A stretch of DNA of 64,000 nt from Solimonas marina (GCF_012241385.1 NZ_JAAVXB010000009.1:62001-126000); one strand, 5' to 3'; positions 50,238 to 59,873 are shown, counted from the stretch's first letter. The notes: generated by a model from the sequence alone, not told the origin. Numbers and translations are program-made.

Positions 50238-52028
50238 ATGAACCGCATGACCCTGCTGGCGCGCAGCGCTGCCGCCATCCTGCTTTCCGTTGCCGCGATG
50301 GCCCGTGCCGACGCCGGCACCGCCGCCGATACCGCCGTCGATCGGCAATTCCATCGCCAGTTCGGCGACGACTTCCTGTCCGCATACTGGAAACTGCATC
50401 CGGACTTCGCGATCGCCGTCGGCTATTACGACGACGCGGCCGAACTGCCGGCGCCGGACGCCGCATACCGCAAGCGCCTGCAGCAGTTCCTCGACACCTC
50501 GATCGGCAAGCTCGATGCGATGCCGGCGGCGCAGATGAGCGATGGCGTGCGCACCGACCGCGAGATGCTGCTCAACCAGCTGCGCTACGAGCGCTGGTCG
50601 CTCGATACGCTGCGCGACTGGCAGTGGGAGCCGTCGGACTACAACGTCGCCGACGCGTTCTCGCTGCTGCTCAACACGCCGTACGCCGACGAGGCGACGC
50701 GCCTGCGCACGGTGTCCAGGCGGCTGGCGCAGGTGCCGGCGTATTACGCCGCGGCCGAGAAAGCGATTTCGCATCCGACGCGCGTGCATACGCAGATGGC
50801 GATCGCGCAAAACGAGGGCGCGCTCGACGTATTCGGCGACGCGCTGGAGAAGCAGGTTGCCGGCTCCCAACTGAGCGCCGATGAACGCGTGACTTTCCTG
50901 CATCACCTCAAGGCGGCGCGCGCGGCGATCGAGGCTTATGTCGACTTCCTGAAGACCCTGGACGCGAAGCAGGCCAAGGACGGCGGCGCGCGCGACTTCC
51001 GCCTAGGTCAGCCGTACTACGACCAGGCCTTCGCCTATGAAGTGCAGGCCGGCATGAGTGCCAAGCAGCTTTACGAGCGCGCCGTCGCCGAGAAGCAGCG
51101 CCTGCATGCGCGCATGAGCGTGCTCGCCGATCAGCTGTGGCCGAAGTACTTCCCGGACACGCCGCCGCCGGCCGAGCCGCTGGTGAAGATCCGCACGTTG
51201 ATCGAGAAGCTGTCGGACAACCACGTCCAGCCGTCGGAGTTCTATCCGCAGATCAAGGCGCTGATTCCGAAGCTCGAAGCCTGGGTCACCGACCACGATC
51301 TGCTGACGCTGGACCCGAGCCGGCCCTTGGATGTGCGCATCACGCCGCCGTATCAGCGCGGTTACGCGATGGCGTCGCTGGCCGCGCCGGGGCCTTATGA
51401 CCCGACCGCCAAGACGTATTTCAACGTCACGCCGATGGACGGCTATACGCCAGCGCAGGCCGATAGCTTCCTGCGCGAATACAACCACTGGCTGATGCAG
51501 ATTCTGGCCATCCATGAAGCGGTGCCCGGTCACTACGTGCAGTTGCTGTACGCCAACAAGTCGCCGAGCCGCATCAAGGCGATCTTCGGCAACAGCGCGA
51601 TGATCGAGGGCTGGGCCGTCTACAGCGAACGCATGATGCTCGAAAGCGGTTGGGGCGATCACGCGCCGGAAATGGAGCTGATGTATTCGAAGTGGGTACT
51701 GCGCGTGGTCTGCAACACCATCCTCGACTACGGCGTGCACGTGCTCGGCATGAGCCAGGACCAGGCGATGAAACTGCTCACCGACGAAGCCTTCCAGAGC
51801 CGCACCGAGGCCGAAGGCAAGTGGCATCGCGTACAGGTGTCGAGCGTGCAGCTGACGTTCTATTACGCGGGCTTTTCGGCGATCTACGGCTATCGCCAGC
51901 AGCTCAAGGACGAACTCGGCGATCGCTTCGATCTGAAGAAATTCAACGAGAAGTTTCTCAGCTACGGCAGCGCGCCGGTGGCGGTGATCGAACAGTTGAT
52001 GAAGCCGGCCGACGTCGCCAGGCCCTGA
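50238..52028 (+). CDS. DUF885-family putative zinc peptidase
   Basis: 596 residues with a signal peptide (cleavage near MARADA); GGGGAGGA before the ATG. HEAVPGH at 426-432 is the DUF885 form of a zinc peptidase motif, with EGWAVYSER (residues ~456-464) supplying further ligands, and EGKWHRVQVSS near 540. Secreted to the periplasm. Family members are probable peptidases; biochemical data are sparse. A longer open frame upstream is antisense to the voltage-sensor gene and excluded. Confidence 0.9.
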   Translation: MNRMTLLARSAAAILLSVAAMARADAGTAADTAVDRQFHRQFGDDFLSAYWKLHPDFAIAVGYYDDAAELPAPDAAYRKRLQQFLDTSIGKLDAMPAAQMSDGVRTDREMLLNQLRYERWSLDTLRDWQWEPSDYNVADAFSLLLNTPYADEATRLRTVSRRLAQVPAYYAAAEKAISHPTRVHTQMAIAQNEGALDVFGDALEKQVAGSQLSADERVTFLHHLKAARAAIEAYVDFLKTLDAKQAKDGGARDFRLGQPYYDQAFAYEVQAGMSAKQLYERAVAEKQRLHARMSVLADQLWPKYFPDTPPPAEPLVKIRTLIEKLSDNHVQPSEFYPQIKALIPKLEAWVTDHDLLTLDPSRPLDVRITPPYQRGYAMASLAAPGPYDPTAKTYFNVTPMDGYTPAQADSFLREYNHWLMQILAIHEAVPGHYVQLLYANKSPSRIKAIFGNSAMIEGWAVYSERMMLESGWGDHAPEMELMYSKWVLRVVCNTILDYGVHVLGMSQDQAMKLLTDEAFQSRTEAEGKWHRVQVSSVQLTFYYAGFSAIYGYRQQLKDELGDRFDLKKFNEKFLSYGSAPVAVIEQLMKPADVARP

Positions 52029-52037
52029 GGCGAAGCT

Positions 52038-52075
52038 GGCGCTGGCGACGGCCCGGATCGGCCGCCGCCAGCGCC
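52038..52075. terminator. Hairpin between DUF885 and czcA ends
   Basis: GGCGCTGGCG (52038-52047) pairs with CGCCAGCGCC (52066-52075), and the interior CGGCCC/CGGCCG extends it. It sits between two convergent genes; no T run, so termination is likely but unproven. Confidence 0.45.
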
Positions 52076-52080
52076 GGCGA

Positions 52081-55000
52081 TCAGGTCGCCAGGTCGCGTC
52101 GGTGCGCGAAGGCGTAGAGCACCGGCAGTACCAGCAGACTCAAGGTGGTGGCGGAGATGATGCCGCCGATCACCACGGTTGCCAGCGGGCGCTGCACCTC
52201 GGCGCCGGTGCCGGTGTTCAGCGCCATCGGCAGAAAGCCCAGCGAGGCAACCAGCGCCACCATCAGGATCGGCCGCAGTCGCGCCAGCGCACCCTCGGTG
52301 ATCGCCGCGTCCAGCGACCGGCCCTCGGCGACCAGACTGCGGAACATCGAGACCATGACCACACCGGTCAGTACCGCGACGCCGCACAGCGTGATGAAGC
52401 CGACGCCTGCCGAGATCGACAGCGGGATGTCGCGTAGCCACAGCGCGACGATGCCGCCGGTCAGCGCCAGCGGCACGCCGGAGAACACCAGCAGCGCGTC
52501 CTTGACCGACGCGAACGTCAGATACAGCAGGCCGAAGATCATCAGCAGGGCGATCGGTACGACGATCGCCAGCCGTGTTGCCGCCGACGCCAGCTGCTCG
52601 AAGGTGCCGCCCCAGCGCACGTAGTAGCCGGTTGGCAGTGCGACATCGGTGGCGACGGCGCCGCTGGCCTCTTCGACGAAGCCGCCGAGGTCGCGGCCGC
52701 GCACATTGGCGGTGACGACGATGCGTCGTGCGCCGTTTTCGCGCGAGATCTGATTCGGGCCGAGGGTGCGCGTGATGGTCGCGACTTCCGACAGCGGCAC
52801 GTAACCGCCGCCGGCCAGCGGTACCGGCAGCGTCGCCAAGGCCGCCGGATCGGTACGCGAAGTCTCCGGCAGGCGCACGACGACGGCGTAGCGCGCGTCG
52901 CCTTCGAAGATCGTGCCGGCGCGACTGCCGCCGACCGCGGTGGCGACCAGATCCTGGATGTCGGCGATGCGCAGGCCGTAGCGCGCCAGTTGCATGCGAT
53001 CCGGCTGCACGGCCAGCATCGGCAGGCCGCTGGCCTGTTCGACCTTGACGTCGGCCGCGCCGGCCACGCGGCCGATGCGTGCAGCGATGCGGCTGCCGAG
53101 CCGCTGCAGCGTATCGAGATCGTCGCCGAACACCTTGATTGCGACGTCGGCACGCACGCCGGAGATCAACTCGTTGAAGCGCATCTGGATCGGCTGCGTG
53201 AAGCTGTAGGCGGCGCCGGGAATCGCGTCGACGACGGCCGCCAGCTCGCCGATCAGCGTCGCTTTCGACTTGCCGGGGTCTGGCCACTGCGCGTGCGGTT
53301 TGAGCATCACGAAGGTGTCGGTCTCACCGGGCGACATCGGATCGGTGGCGGCCTCGTTGGTGCCGGTACGGGCGAACACGCGCGCGACTTCCGGCACGTT
53401 CATCAGCGCCGCGTTGACCAGCTTCTGCGTCGCCACCGCCTGTTCGATGCCGATGCCCGGTACGCGCGTCGGCTGGATGATGAGATCGCCTTCGTCGAGA
53501 TTGGGAATGAACTCGGTGCCGAGCCGAGTGGCCAGCACGCCGCAGCCCAGCGTCAGCAGCAGCGCCGTGCCGAGCACGGTACTGCGGTGGCCGAGCGCCC
53601 AGGCCAGCATCGGCGCATAGCCGCGCCGCGCGCCGCGCACGATGGCATTGTCCTTCTCGGCGATCGGCCCGTTGAGGGCGATCGCGATCAGTGCCGGCAC
53701 CAGCGTCACCGACAGCAGCAGCGCTGCGAGCAGGGCGATGATCACGGTCAGCGCCATCGGGTGAAACATCTTGCCCTCGACGCCGCTGAGCGCCAGGATC
53801 GGCAGATTGACGAGCACCACGACCAGCACGCTGACCAGGCTCGGTCGGAACACTTCGGCGGTCGCCTCGTGCACCACGGCCAGGCGGTGCGTCAGCGGCA
53901 GCACGCCGCCGTGTCCGCGTTGCGCATGACCAAGTCGCATCAGACAGTTCTCGACGATGATCACCGAGCCGTCGACGATCAGGCCGAAGTCCAGGGCGCC
54001 GAGGCTCATCAGATTGGCGCTGATGTGGCCGCCGACCATGCCGGTGAAGGTCATCAGCAGCGACAGCGGAATCACCAGCGCCGTCAGCAGCGCGGCGCGT
54101 AGATTGCCGAGCATGACGAACAGCACGACGATCACCAGCAACGCGCCTTCGATCAGGTTCTTTTGCACGGTGTGGATGGTCTTGCCGACCAGATCGGTGC
54201 GGTCGTAGACGGTCAGCGCCTCGACGCCGGCCGGTAGCTGCCTGCGGATGTCGTCGAGCTTGTCGGCGACTCGCTTGGCGACCACACGGCTGTTCTCGCC
54301 GATCAGCATGAAGGCGGTCGACAGCACTGTCTCGTCGGTGCCGAGCTGCGCGGCGCCGGTGCGCAGCGGCGCGCCGATCTCGACATCGGCGACGTCGGCG
54401 ACGGTGACCGGGATGCCATCGTGCGAAGCGACCACGACGCGACGCAGATCGTCGACGCCGCGCAATTCGCCGGGGACGCGGACCAGCAACTGCTCGCCAT
54501 TGCGCTCGATGTAGCCGGCGCCGCGATTGCCGTTGGCGGCGATCAGCGCCGTGCGCAGATCGTCGACGCTGAGCTGCTGTGCGAGCAGGCGCGACGGGTC
54601 GGGCAGGACGTGAAATTCCTTGACGCGACCGCCGATGGTGTCGACTTCGGTGATGCCGGGTGTCTGCCGCAACTGCGGACGAATGATCCAGTCCTGGATC
54701 GAGCGCAGCGCGGTGGCGTCGTACGGGGTGCCGTCGGGCTGACGGGCTTCGGGGTCGGCGCGCAGCGCGTACATGAAGATCTCGCCGAGGCCGGTGGTGA
54801 TCGGGCCAAGCGACGGTTCGACATCGGCCGGCAGGTTGGCGCGCACGTCCTGCAGCCGTTCATTGACGAGCTGGCGCGCGCGGTAGATGTCGGAGCCGTC
54901 GGCGAACACCGCCGTGATCTGCGACAGGCCGTATTTCGAGAGCGAGCGGGTGCTGACCAGGCCGGGGATGCCGCCGAGCGAGGTTTCGATCGGAAACGTC

Positions 55001-55194
55001 ACGCGTCTTTCGGTTTCGAGCGGTGAATAGCCGGGTGCGCGCGCGGCGATCATCACCTGCACATTGGTGATGTCGGGCACGGCGTCGAGCGGCAGGCGCT
55101 GGTACGACAGCACACCGAGCACGGCGAACGCCAGTGCCATCAGCACCATCATCCAGCGTCGGTGAATCGCGAGGTGGAGCAGGGCATTGATCAT
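52081..55194 (-). CDS. czcA: CzcA/CusA-type heavy-metal RND efflux pump
   Basis: 1037 residues, the standard length of HME-RND pumps with 12 helices and two large periplasmic loops. The charged helix-4 segment DFGLIVDGSVIIVEN matches the heavy-metal subgroup's proton-relay motif with its Asp, Asp and Glu. The opening MINALLHLAIHRRWMMVLMA and PLDAVPDITNVQVMI are typical. It pumps divalent or monovalent metal ions from the periplasm or cytosol; Co/Zn/Cd versus Cu/Ag cannot be decided with confidence. Third in the czcC-czcB-czcA order, 3 bases after the adaptor gene. Confidence 0.95.
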   Translation of the reverse strand: MINALLHLAIHRRWMMVLMALAFAVLGVLSYQRLPLDAVPDITNVQVMIAARAPGYSPLETERRVTFPIETSLGGIPGLVSTRSLSKYGLSQITAVFADGSDIYRARQLVNERLQDVRANLPADVEPSLGPITTGLGEIFMYALRADPEARQPDGTPYDATALRSIQDWIIRPQLRQTPGITEVDTIGGRVKEFHVLPDPSRLLAQQLSVDDLRTALIAANGNRGAGYIERNGEQLLVRVPGELRGVDDLRRVVVASHDGIPVTVADVADVEIGAPLRTGAAQLGTDETVLSTAFMLIGENSRVVAKRVADKLDDIRRQLPAGVEALTVYDRTDLVGKTIHTVQKNLIEGALLVIVVLFVMLGNLRAALLTALVIPLSLLMTFTGMVGGHISANLMSLGALDFGLIVDGSVIIVENCLMRLGHAQRGHGGVLPLTHRLAVVHEATAEVFRPSLVSVLVVVLVNLPILALSGVEGKMFHPMALTVIIALLAALLLSVTLVPALIAIALNGPIAEKDNAIVRGARRGYAPMLAWALGHRSTVLGTALLLTLGCGVLATRLGTEFIPNLDEGDLIIQPTRVPGIGIEQAVATQKLVNAALMNVPEVARVFARTGTNEAATDPMSPGETDTFVMLKPHAQWPDPGKSKATLIGELAAVVDAIPGAAYSFTQPIQMRFNELISGVRADVAIKVFGDDLDTLQRLGSRIAARIGRVAGAADVKVEQASGLPMLAVQPDRMQLARYGLRIADIQDLVATAVGGSRAGTIFEGDARYAVVVRLPETSRTDPAALATLPVPLAGGGYVPLSEVATITRTLGPNQISRENGARRIVVTANVRGRDLGGFVEEASGAVATDVALPTGYYVRWGGTFEQLASAATRLAIVVPIALLMIFGLLYLTFASVKDALLVFSGVPLALTGGIVALWLRDIPLSISAGVGFITLCGVAVLTGVVMVSMFRSLVAEGRSLDAAITEGALARLRPILMVALVASLGFLPMALNTGTGAEVQRPLATVVIGGIISATTLSLLVLPVLYAFAHRRDLAT

Positions 55195-55197
55195 GGT

Positions 55198-56115
55198 TCA
55201 GTCCTCTGCCTCGGCGAGCCACTCGGACTTCAACAGGAAGCTGTTGCCGACCGCGACGCGCTCGCCGGCCTGCAAACCGTCGATGACCTCGACGTGCCGG
55301 CGATCGCGCTTGCCGGTGCGCAGGGCGCGCGGGACGAAGCCTGCAGCCGTTTCGACGAAGACCGACGCTTGACCGTCGAGGTCCTGAATCGCGGCTTGTG
55401 ACACGGCGAGCGCGACGTCGTGTGCCGCGATCTCCAGATCGGCGCTAATGAACTGACCCGGGCGCCAGCGGCCGCTGGCGTTGTCGAGCGTCGCGCGCAG
55501 CGGAATGCTGCGGCGCTGCGGATCGCTGGACGGAGCGATGTAGTCGAGCTGTGCCTGCACCGGCGCTTGCGTGCGATCGGCATGGATGTCGACGCGCTGT
55601 CCGATCTGCAGGCCAACGGCATCTCGCGGAAAGACTTCGAGCTGTGCCCAGACCTGTGACAGGTCGGCGATCACGAACAGCGTGTCGCTGCCCAGCGCTT
55701 CGCCGTCGTTGACGTGCCGTTCGACGACGAGTCCGGCAATCGGGGCCTTGATGCGGTAGGGCTGCAGGCTGTCGTTCGACTCGACGATCAGCAAGGTCTC
55801 GCCGGCGGCGACCGAATCGCCGATGTTCTTCATCACGCGTCGCGCGATGCCCGGGTAACGGGCCGCGACATGGCGGACGCGGTCGGCGACGGCAGCGATG
55901 TGACCATAGACCGGTACGACTTCGATGATACTGGCGGCGCCAACGCTGGCGATCTCGATACCGGCATCGCGGCGTTGCTGGTCGTCGAGCTTGATCGCCG
56001 CTCGTGCCGCGGGCGCTTCGATGCGGTCGGAGGGCGCCACCGGTGACGTCGATGGGCCACAGGCGGAAAGGGTGAGGGCCAGCACGGCTGGCGTCAGAAA
56101 AGGTGTGCGGATCAT
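55198..56115 (-). CDS. czcB: RND efflux periplasmic adaptor, lipoprotein
   Basis: 305 residues, short for a CzcB. Lipobox LTLSAC with C19. The lipoyl/barrel-sandwich halves are APIAGLVVERHVNDGEAL and IGDSVAAGETLLIVESND; the beta-barrel follows from ~190 (ISADLEIAAHDVALAVSQ). It lacks the His-rich N-terminus of Cupriavidus CzcB, arguing for a generic divalent metal system. Its start overlaps the TolC-family stop by ATGA. Confidence 0.92.
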   Translation of the reverse strand: MIRTPFLTPAVLALTLSACGPSTSPVAPSDRIEAPAARAAIKLDDQQRRDAGIEIASVGAASIIEVVPVYGHIAAVADRVRHVAARYPGIARRVMKNIGDSVAAGETLLIVESNDSLQPYRIKAPIAGLVVERHVNDGEALGSDTLFVIADLSQVWAQLEVFPRDAVGLQIGQRVDIHADRTQAPVQAQLDYIAPSSDPQRRSIPLRATLDNASGRWRPGQFISADLEIAAHDVALAVSQAAIQDLDGQASVFVETAAGFVPRALRTGKRDRRHVEVIDGLQAGERVAVGNSFLLKSEWLAEAED

Positions 56116-57407
56116 GGCTGGAGGCTTGCGTTCGTATCGGGGGCGAGCGCCGTCATGCGGTCGACGGCGGCCAGCGTGCGGTGGTAGTCGGCGACATTCG
56201 TCAGCCATTCCTGCTCGAGGTCGAGGCGCGTCTGCTGCGCGTCGAGCAGGTCGATTTGCGAATAGCGGCCGTTGGCGTAGCCACGGCGCGTCAGCATCAA
56301 GGCCTCGTCGGCCTGTGGCAGCAGCACGCTGCGCAGCGACTCGGCCATCGTCCGTGCGTGACGCAACGCCTGGACGAAGTCGTAGAGCACCGTTTCGCTT
56401 TCGACGGCGGCGGCCTGGCGATCGACGGCGACGCGATCGCGCAGTGCTTCAGCCTCGACAATCGCGCCCTGGTTGCGGTTGCTGATCGATAACGGCAACA
56501 GCAGCGAGGCGACCAGTGCATAGTCGCCGCTGCCCTGCAGGCGACGGACGCCGGCGCTGAACCGCGGGTCGTCGTTCGACTCCTGGCGAGCCAGGCGCAG
56601 CTGTGCCTCGCGAAGCCGCTGTTCCACGTCGTAGCGCGCATAGTCCGGACTGCGCCGCAGGCGTTCGAGCAGTGCGGTGTAGTCCGGTGCGTCTGGAAGC
56701 TGGCCCAGTTCGCCGTCGGCGCGCTCGAACTGCGGCACGGTTTCGCCCCACTGCGCACCGAGGCGGCGGCGCTGCGTCGCCAGCAGATGCTCGTAATGCT
56801 CGTGTTCGAGCTGAACACGCTCGAGCGCGATACGGGCGCGATTGACCTCCAGGCTTGATGCTGCGCCGATCGCGACGCGGCGCTTGGCGGCCGCCAAGGT
56901 CTGCTCGGCATAGCCGACACCGCGTGCGGCGAGCGCCAGCTGCGCCTGCGATTCGATGACATCGAGGAAGCGACGCGTGGTTTCGGCGACGACGTCGAGT
57001 CGCGCCATGATCTCGGTGTGGTCGAGCTGCGCGAGCCGGGCATCGGTGACGCCGATTCGGGCCTGACGCTTGGCGATACGCTGCCAGGCGATGGTCAGAC
57101 GTAGCGTTGCCTCGATCGAGTCGGCGCCGCGATAGGGGCCGGTGCCGCCGAAATTTTCAAGCTCGATGCCGAGTTCGGGGCGTGGGCCGAGACCGGCTTG
57201 CAGGCGCTGGCCGCCGGCTGCGGCTCGGTCGTAGACGAAGCGCGCCAGCTTCGGATTGGCCTTGATTGCAAGTGCCGTGGCGTCGGCCAGCGTCAACGGC
57301 CCGCTGGGGTGTGGCGCCTCCGGTGCCGGGCTGGCGGCTGTGGCCGCCATCGCAAGCCCCAGCAGCAGCGCGAGGCCGGCCGCGGGGCGACAACATGAGG
57401 ACAGCAT
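56112..57407 (-). CDS. czcC: TolC-family outer-membrane efflux protein (CzcC-like)
   Basis: 431 residues; signal peptide ending near MAATAASP. Two OEP repeats: LTLADATALAIKANPKLARF with the ELGIELENFGG strand, and the second half around ADEALMLTRRGYANGRYSQIDLLDAQQ. Long coiled-coil helices (LALAARGVGYAEQTLAAAKR) make the tunnel. First gene of the tripartite pump. The region in front contains two hairpins. Confidence 0.93.
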   Translation of the reverse strand: MLSSCCRPAAGLALLLGLAMAATAASPAPEAPHPSGPLTLADATALAIKANPKLARFVYDRAAAGGQRLQAGLGPRPELGIELENFGGTGPYRGADSIEATLRLTIAWQRIAKRQARIGVTDARLAQLDHTEIMARLDVVAETTRRFLDVIESQAQLALAARGVGYAEQTLAAAKRRVAIGAASSLEVNRARIALERVQLEHEHYEHLLATQRRRLGAQWGETVPQFERADGELGQLPDAPDYTALLERLRRSPDYARYDVEQRLREAQLRLARQESNDDPRFSAGVRRLQGSGDYALVASLLLPLSISNRNQGAIVEAEALRDRVAVDRQAAAVESETVLYDFVQALRHARTMAESLRSVLLPQADEALMLTRRGYANGRYSQIDLLDAQQTRLDLEQEWLTNVADYHRTLAAVDRMTALAPDTNASLQP

Positions 57408-57434
57408 GGGGGAACTCCCGACTGTGATGCAGGC

Positions 57435-57530
57435 GTCCGCAGATCGCGGACGAGGCGGACGTACGTCAGGTGTGACGTCGCCCGTCGGTGGACACGCGCA
57501 TGCGCCAGCGTCCGCTTCGACAGCGGACGC
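57435..57530 (-). promoter_or_regulatory. Twin hairpins with shared arms in front of czcC
   Basis: Two perfect stems share the arm GTCCGC/GCGGAC: 57435-57440 with 57446-57451, and the longer GCGTCCGC (57508-57515) with GCGGACGC (57523-57530). They lie in the 147-base gap between the His-rich membrane protein gene and czcC, both read leftward. The arms could also pair with each other, so an alternative fold or a dyad operator for a metal regulator is possible. No T run. Confidence 0.4.
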
Positions 57531-57554
57531 CGCGGCTGCGGTGGTCGTCGGGAT

Positions 57555-57959
57555 TTAGCGCGGTGGGCCGCGCAGCGGTGGGGGGAGTTGAGGGCTTCGG
57601 TAGCGGTCGCCGGGTGGCGCCGCGGCTTCGGGGTGCGGCAGCCGCAATGCCGGACGCAGCAGGGCCAGTAGTGGCGGCAGCAGCAGAATCAGCGCTAAGC
57701 CCCAATCCGGCAGTGGCACTGGCAGGGGGGCGGTGCCGCCATCACCGAACATGCTGACGTCGTGATCCTGATCAGCGGCCAGATGCGGGGTCGCGGCACT
57801 GGCGACATAGGTCACCGGCATGATGCGGCCGTCGTCCATCGTCAGCGCAGTGTTCAGGTGCTGATGCCAGTGCAGATCGACGATGCGCACGACGCTGATC
57901 GCCCCCAACAGGAGGACGAGGAGCAGCGTGACGGGCATTGAGCCGTGGCGGCGCTTCAT
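57555..57959 (-). CDS. Small membrane protein with histidines, upstream of czcCBA
   Basis: 134 residues. Two hydrophobic segments (MPVTLLLVLLLGAISVVRIV and WGLALILLLPPLLALL) flank a ~60-residue loop with clustered His and Asp: LHWHQHLN and HLAADQDHDVSMFGD. The C-terminus is Pro-rich (SPQLPPPLRGPPR). The position and residues suggest a metal-sensing or metal-loading accessory for the pump, but it does not match CzcI or CusF as far as I can tell. Confidence 0.62.
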   Translation of the reverse strand: MKRRHGSMPVTLLLVLLLGAISVVRIVDLHWHQHLNTALTMDDGRIMPVTYVASAATPHLAADQDHDVSMFGDGGTAPLPVPLPDWGLALILLLPPLLALLRPALRLPHPEAAAPPGDRYRSPQLPPPLRGPPR

Positions 57960-58070
57960 CGGGCTTCAGGCGGTCGTGCGGATCCGGAACACGGCGATTG
58001 TAAGGCATGATGCGCGCCGGATCTGGCGCTGAAGTGGCGCGGACGCCATTCGCTGACCGGCGTGAAAGGC

Positions 58071-58086
58071 TGGCATCAAACGTGCT
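58071..58086 (+). promoter_or_regulatory. Sigma-54 (RpoN) promoter candidate for amtB
   Basis: TGGCATCAAACGTGCT fits the -24/-12 consensus TGGCAYR-N4-TTGCW with exactly 10 bases between the GG and GC doublets. GG is at 58072-58073 and GC at 58084-58085, so transcription would begin near 58097, about 38 bases before the start codon. A palindrome GCGCCGGATCTGGCGC at 58014-58029, near -75, could bind an NtrC-type activator. Ammonium transporters are classic NtrC/RpoN targets. Confidence 0.65.
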
Positions 58087-58134
58087 GGGGGTTTCCCCGA
58101 CGGATCGACACCGATTTCGACTTGGGGGAATGAC

Positions 58135-59466
58135 GTGCGCCACTGCCTTCGCGGGCTGTCGTTGCGTGCCGCTTTGCCGGCCGCCTTGATGTTTGCGTTT
58201 TCGCTGCCGGCTTTCGCCGACGCTCCGGCCCGACCGCATCTGGTGCCGTTTTCCGAAATCAGTGCCGGCGATACCGCCTGGATGCTGTCGTCGACGGCCC
58301 TGGTGCTGTTGATGACGATTCCCGGCCTGGCGATGTTCTACGCCGGCATGGTGCGCAAGAAGAACGTCCTAGCCACGGCGCTGCAGAGCTTCTTCATTAC
58401 CGCGCTGGTCTCGGTGCTGTGGGTGATCGTCGGTTACAGCCTGGCGTTCACGCCCGGCAGCCCGTGGATCGGCAGCCTCGACCGCTTCGCGCTACAGGGC
58501 ATGGAATATCTGAAGGACGCCGGCAAGCTGTCGGTGAGCCACATCGCGCCAACGATTCCCGAATCGGTGTTCGTGATGTTCCAGATGACCTTCGCCATCA
58601 TCACGCCGGCGCTGATCGCCGGTGCGTTCGCCGAGCGCATGCGCTTTGGCGCGATGGTGTTGTTCATGGCGCTGTGGTCGCTGCTGGTCTACGCGCCGGT
58701 CGCGCACTGGGTCTGGGAGCCGACCGGTTGGCTGGCCAGCCTCGGGGCGATGGACTTTGCCGGCGGCACCGTCGTGCACATCAATGCCGGCGCTGCCGGC
58801 CTGGCCTGTGCGTTCATGCTCGGCAAGCGTACGCACTACGGCAGCGAGCCGTTCATCCCGTTCAACCTCGGCTTCACGATGATGGGCGCGTCGCTGCTCT
58901 GGGTCGGCTGGTTCGGTTTCAATGCCGGCTCGGCGGTGGCCTCCGACGGTCGCGCCGGCATGGCGATGCTGGTCACGCAGACGGCGACGGCGATGGCGGT
59001 GCTGGCCTGGTGCACGATGGAATGGCTGATCCGTGCCCGCGTGTCGCTGCTCGGTGCGGTGTCCGGCGCGGTTGCCGGTCTGGTCGCGATCACGCCAGCG
59101 TCCGGCTTCGTCAACGTCGGCGGTGCGCTGGCGATCGGCGCTGCGGCCGGTGTGGCCTGCTACTGGGGCGCGACCGGTCTCAAGCGCATGCTCGGCGCCG
59201 ACGACTCGCTGGACGTGTTCGGCATTCACGGTATCGGCGGCATCGTCGGGGCCTTGCTGACCGGTGTGTTCGCCGACAAGAACATCTGCGGTGCCGACGG
59301 CAACATCGTCACGCAGGCAATCGGGGTCGGCGCGACGCTGCTCTACAGCGGCGTGATGTCGTTACTGATTCTCGTCATTCTCAAATACACCGTCGGGCTA
59401 CGCGTCACGGCGGACGAAGAGCTTGCAGGCCTCGATCTCTCGCTGCACGGCGAGACGATTCCCTAG
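58135..59466 (+). CDS. amtB: Ammonium transporter
   Basis: 443 residues from a GTG with GGGGGAA ahead; signal peptide (cleavage near PAFADA) then 11 helices. Signature: the segment VVHINAGAAGLACAF (first pore histidine) and GIHGIGGIVGALLTG (second). MTIPGLAMFYAGMVRKKN is the conserved start. It moves ammonium or ammonia across the inner membrane. The usual glnK neighbour is missing; instead a 99-residue gene follows. A sigma-54 promoter candidate precedes it. Confidence 0.95.
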   Translation: MRHCLRGLSLRAALPAALMFAFSLPAFADAPARPHLVPFSEISAGDTAWMLSSTALVLLMTIPGLAMFYAGMVRKKNVLATALQSFFITALVSVLWVIVGYSLAFTPGSPWIGSLDRFALQGMEYLKDAGKLSVSHIAPTIPESVFVMFQMTFAIITPALIAGAFAERMRFGAMVLFMALWSLLVYAPVAHWVWEPTGWLASLGAMDFAGGTVVHINAGAAGLACAFMLGKRTHYGSEPFIPFNLGFTMMGASLLWVGWFGFNAGSAVASDGRAGMAMLVTQTATAMAVLAWCTMEWLIRARVSLLGAVSGAVAGLVAITPASGFVNVGGALAIGAAAGVACYWGATGLKRMLGADDSLDVFGIHGIGGIVGALLTGVFADKNICGADGNIVTQAIGVGATLLYSGVMSLLILVILKYTVGLRVTADEELAGLDLSLHGETIP

Positions 59467-59559
59467 CCCCGCAAGCCAACGAAAAGCAGTCCCGTGCATG
59501 GAGGAGAACGTGCGTCACCGTAGCGACCGGCCCGGGGCCGGTCGACTGGAGATCTCGTC

Positions 59560-59859
59560 ATGACCGAAAACGAAGCACTGTTGATCGCCACGCGGCTCTA
59601 CGTGCGCATGCGCGCGAACGGCGGCCGCGTCATCGATGCGGTGTGGATCACACAGAACGCCGATTACGCGCGTGAAATCCTCAGGCTGGCCTATGCGCAC
59701 AGCGACGATGAGGTGCAACGCCTGGCGCTCAAGCTCGAGGAAATGCTGTTCGGTGCGGTGCAGCCGCGTAGCGCTATCGCACCGGCCGCGCCGCGTGAGC
59801 CGGCCGCGTCTGCCGCAGCACCGAAAGGCATCAGCAAGTACATCGGCGTATTGCGCTGA
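59560..59859 (+). CDS. Hypothetical protein downstream of amtB
   Basis: 99 residues. The N-terminal ~65 residues are helical (TENEALLIATRLYVRMRANG, WITQNADYAREILRLAYAHS) and look like a small folded domain; the remainder is Ala/Pro-rich, ending SKYIGVLR. No motif recognised. It is 93 bases after amtB on the same strand, with the selO gene ending 14 bases on. Possible co-transcription with amtB. Confidence 0.65.
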   Translation: MTENEALLIATRLYVRMRANGGRVIDAVWITQNADYAREILRLAYAHSDDEVQRLALKLEEMLFGAVQPRSAIAPAAPREPAASAAAPKGISKYIGVLR

Positions 59860-59873
59860 CGCGCGAGGCGCGG

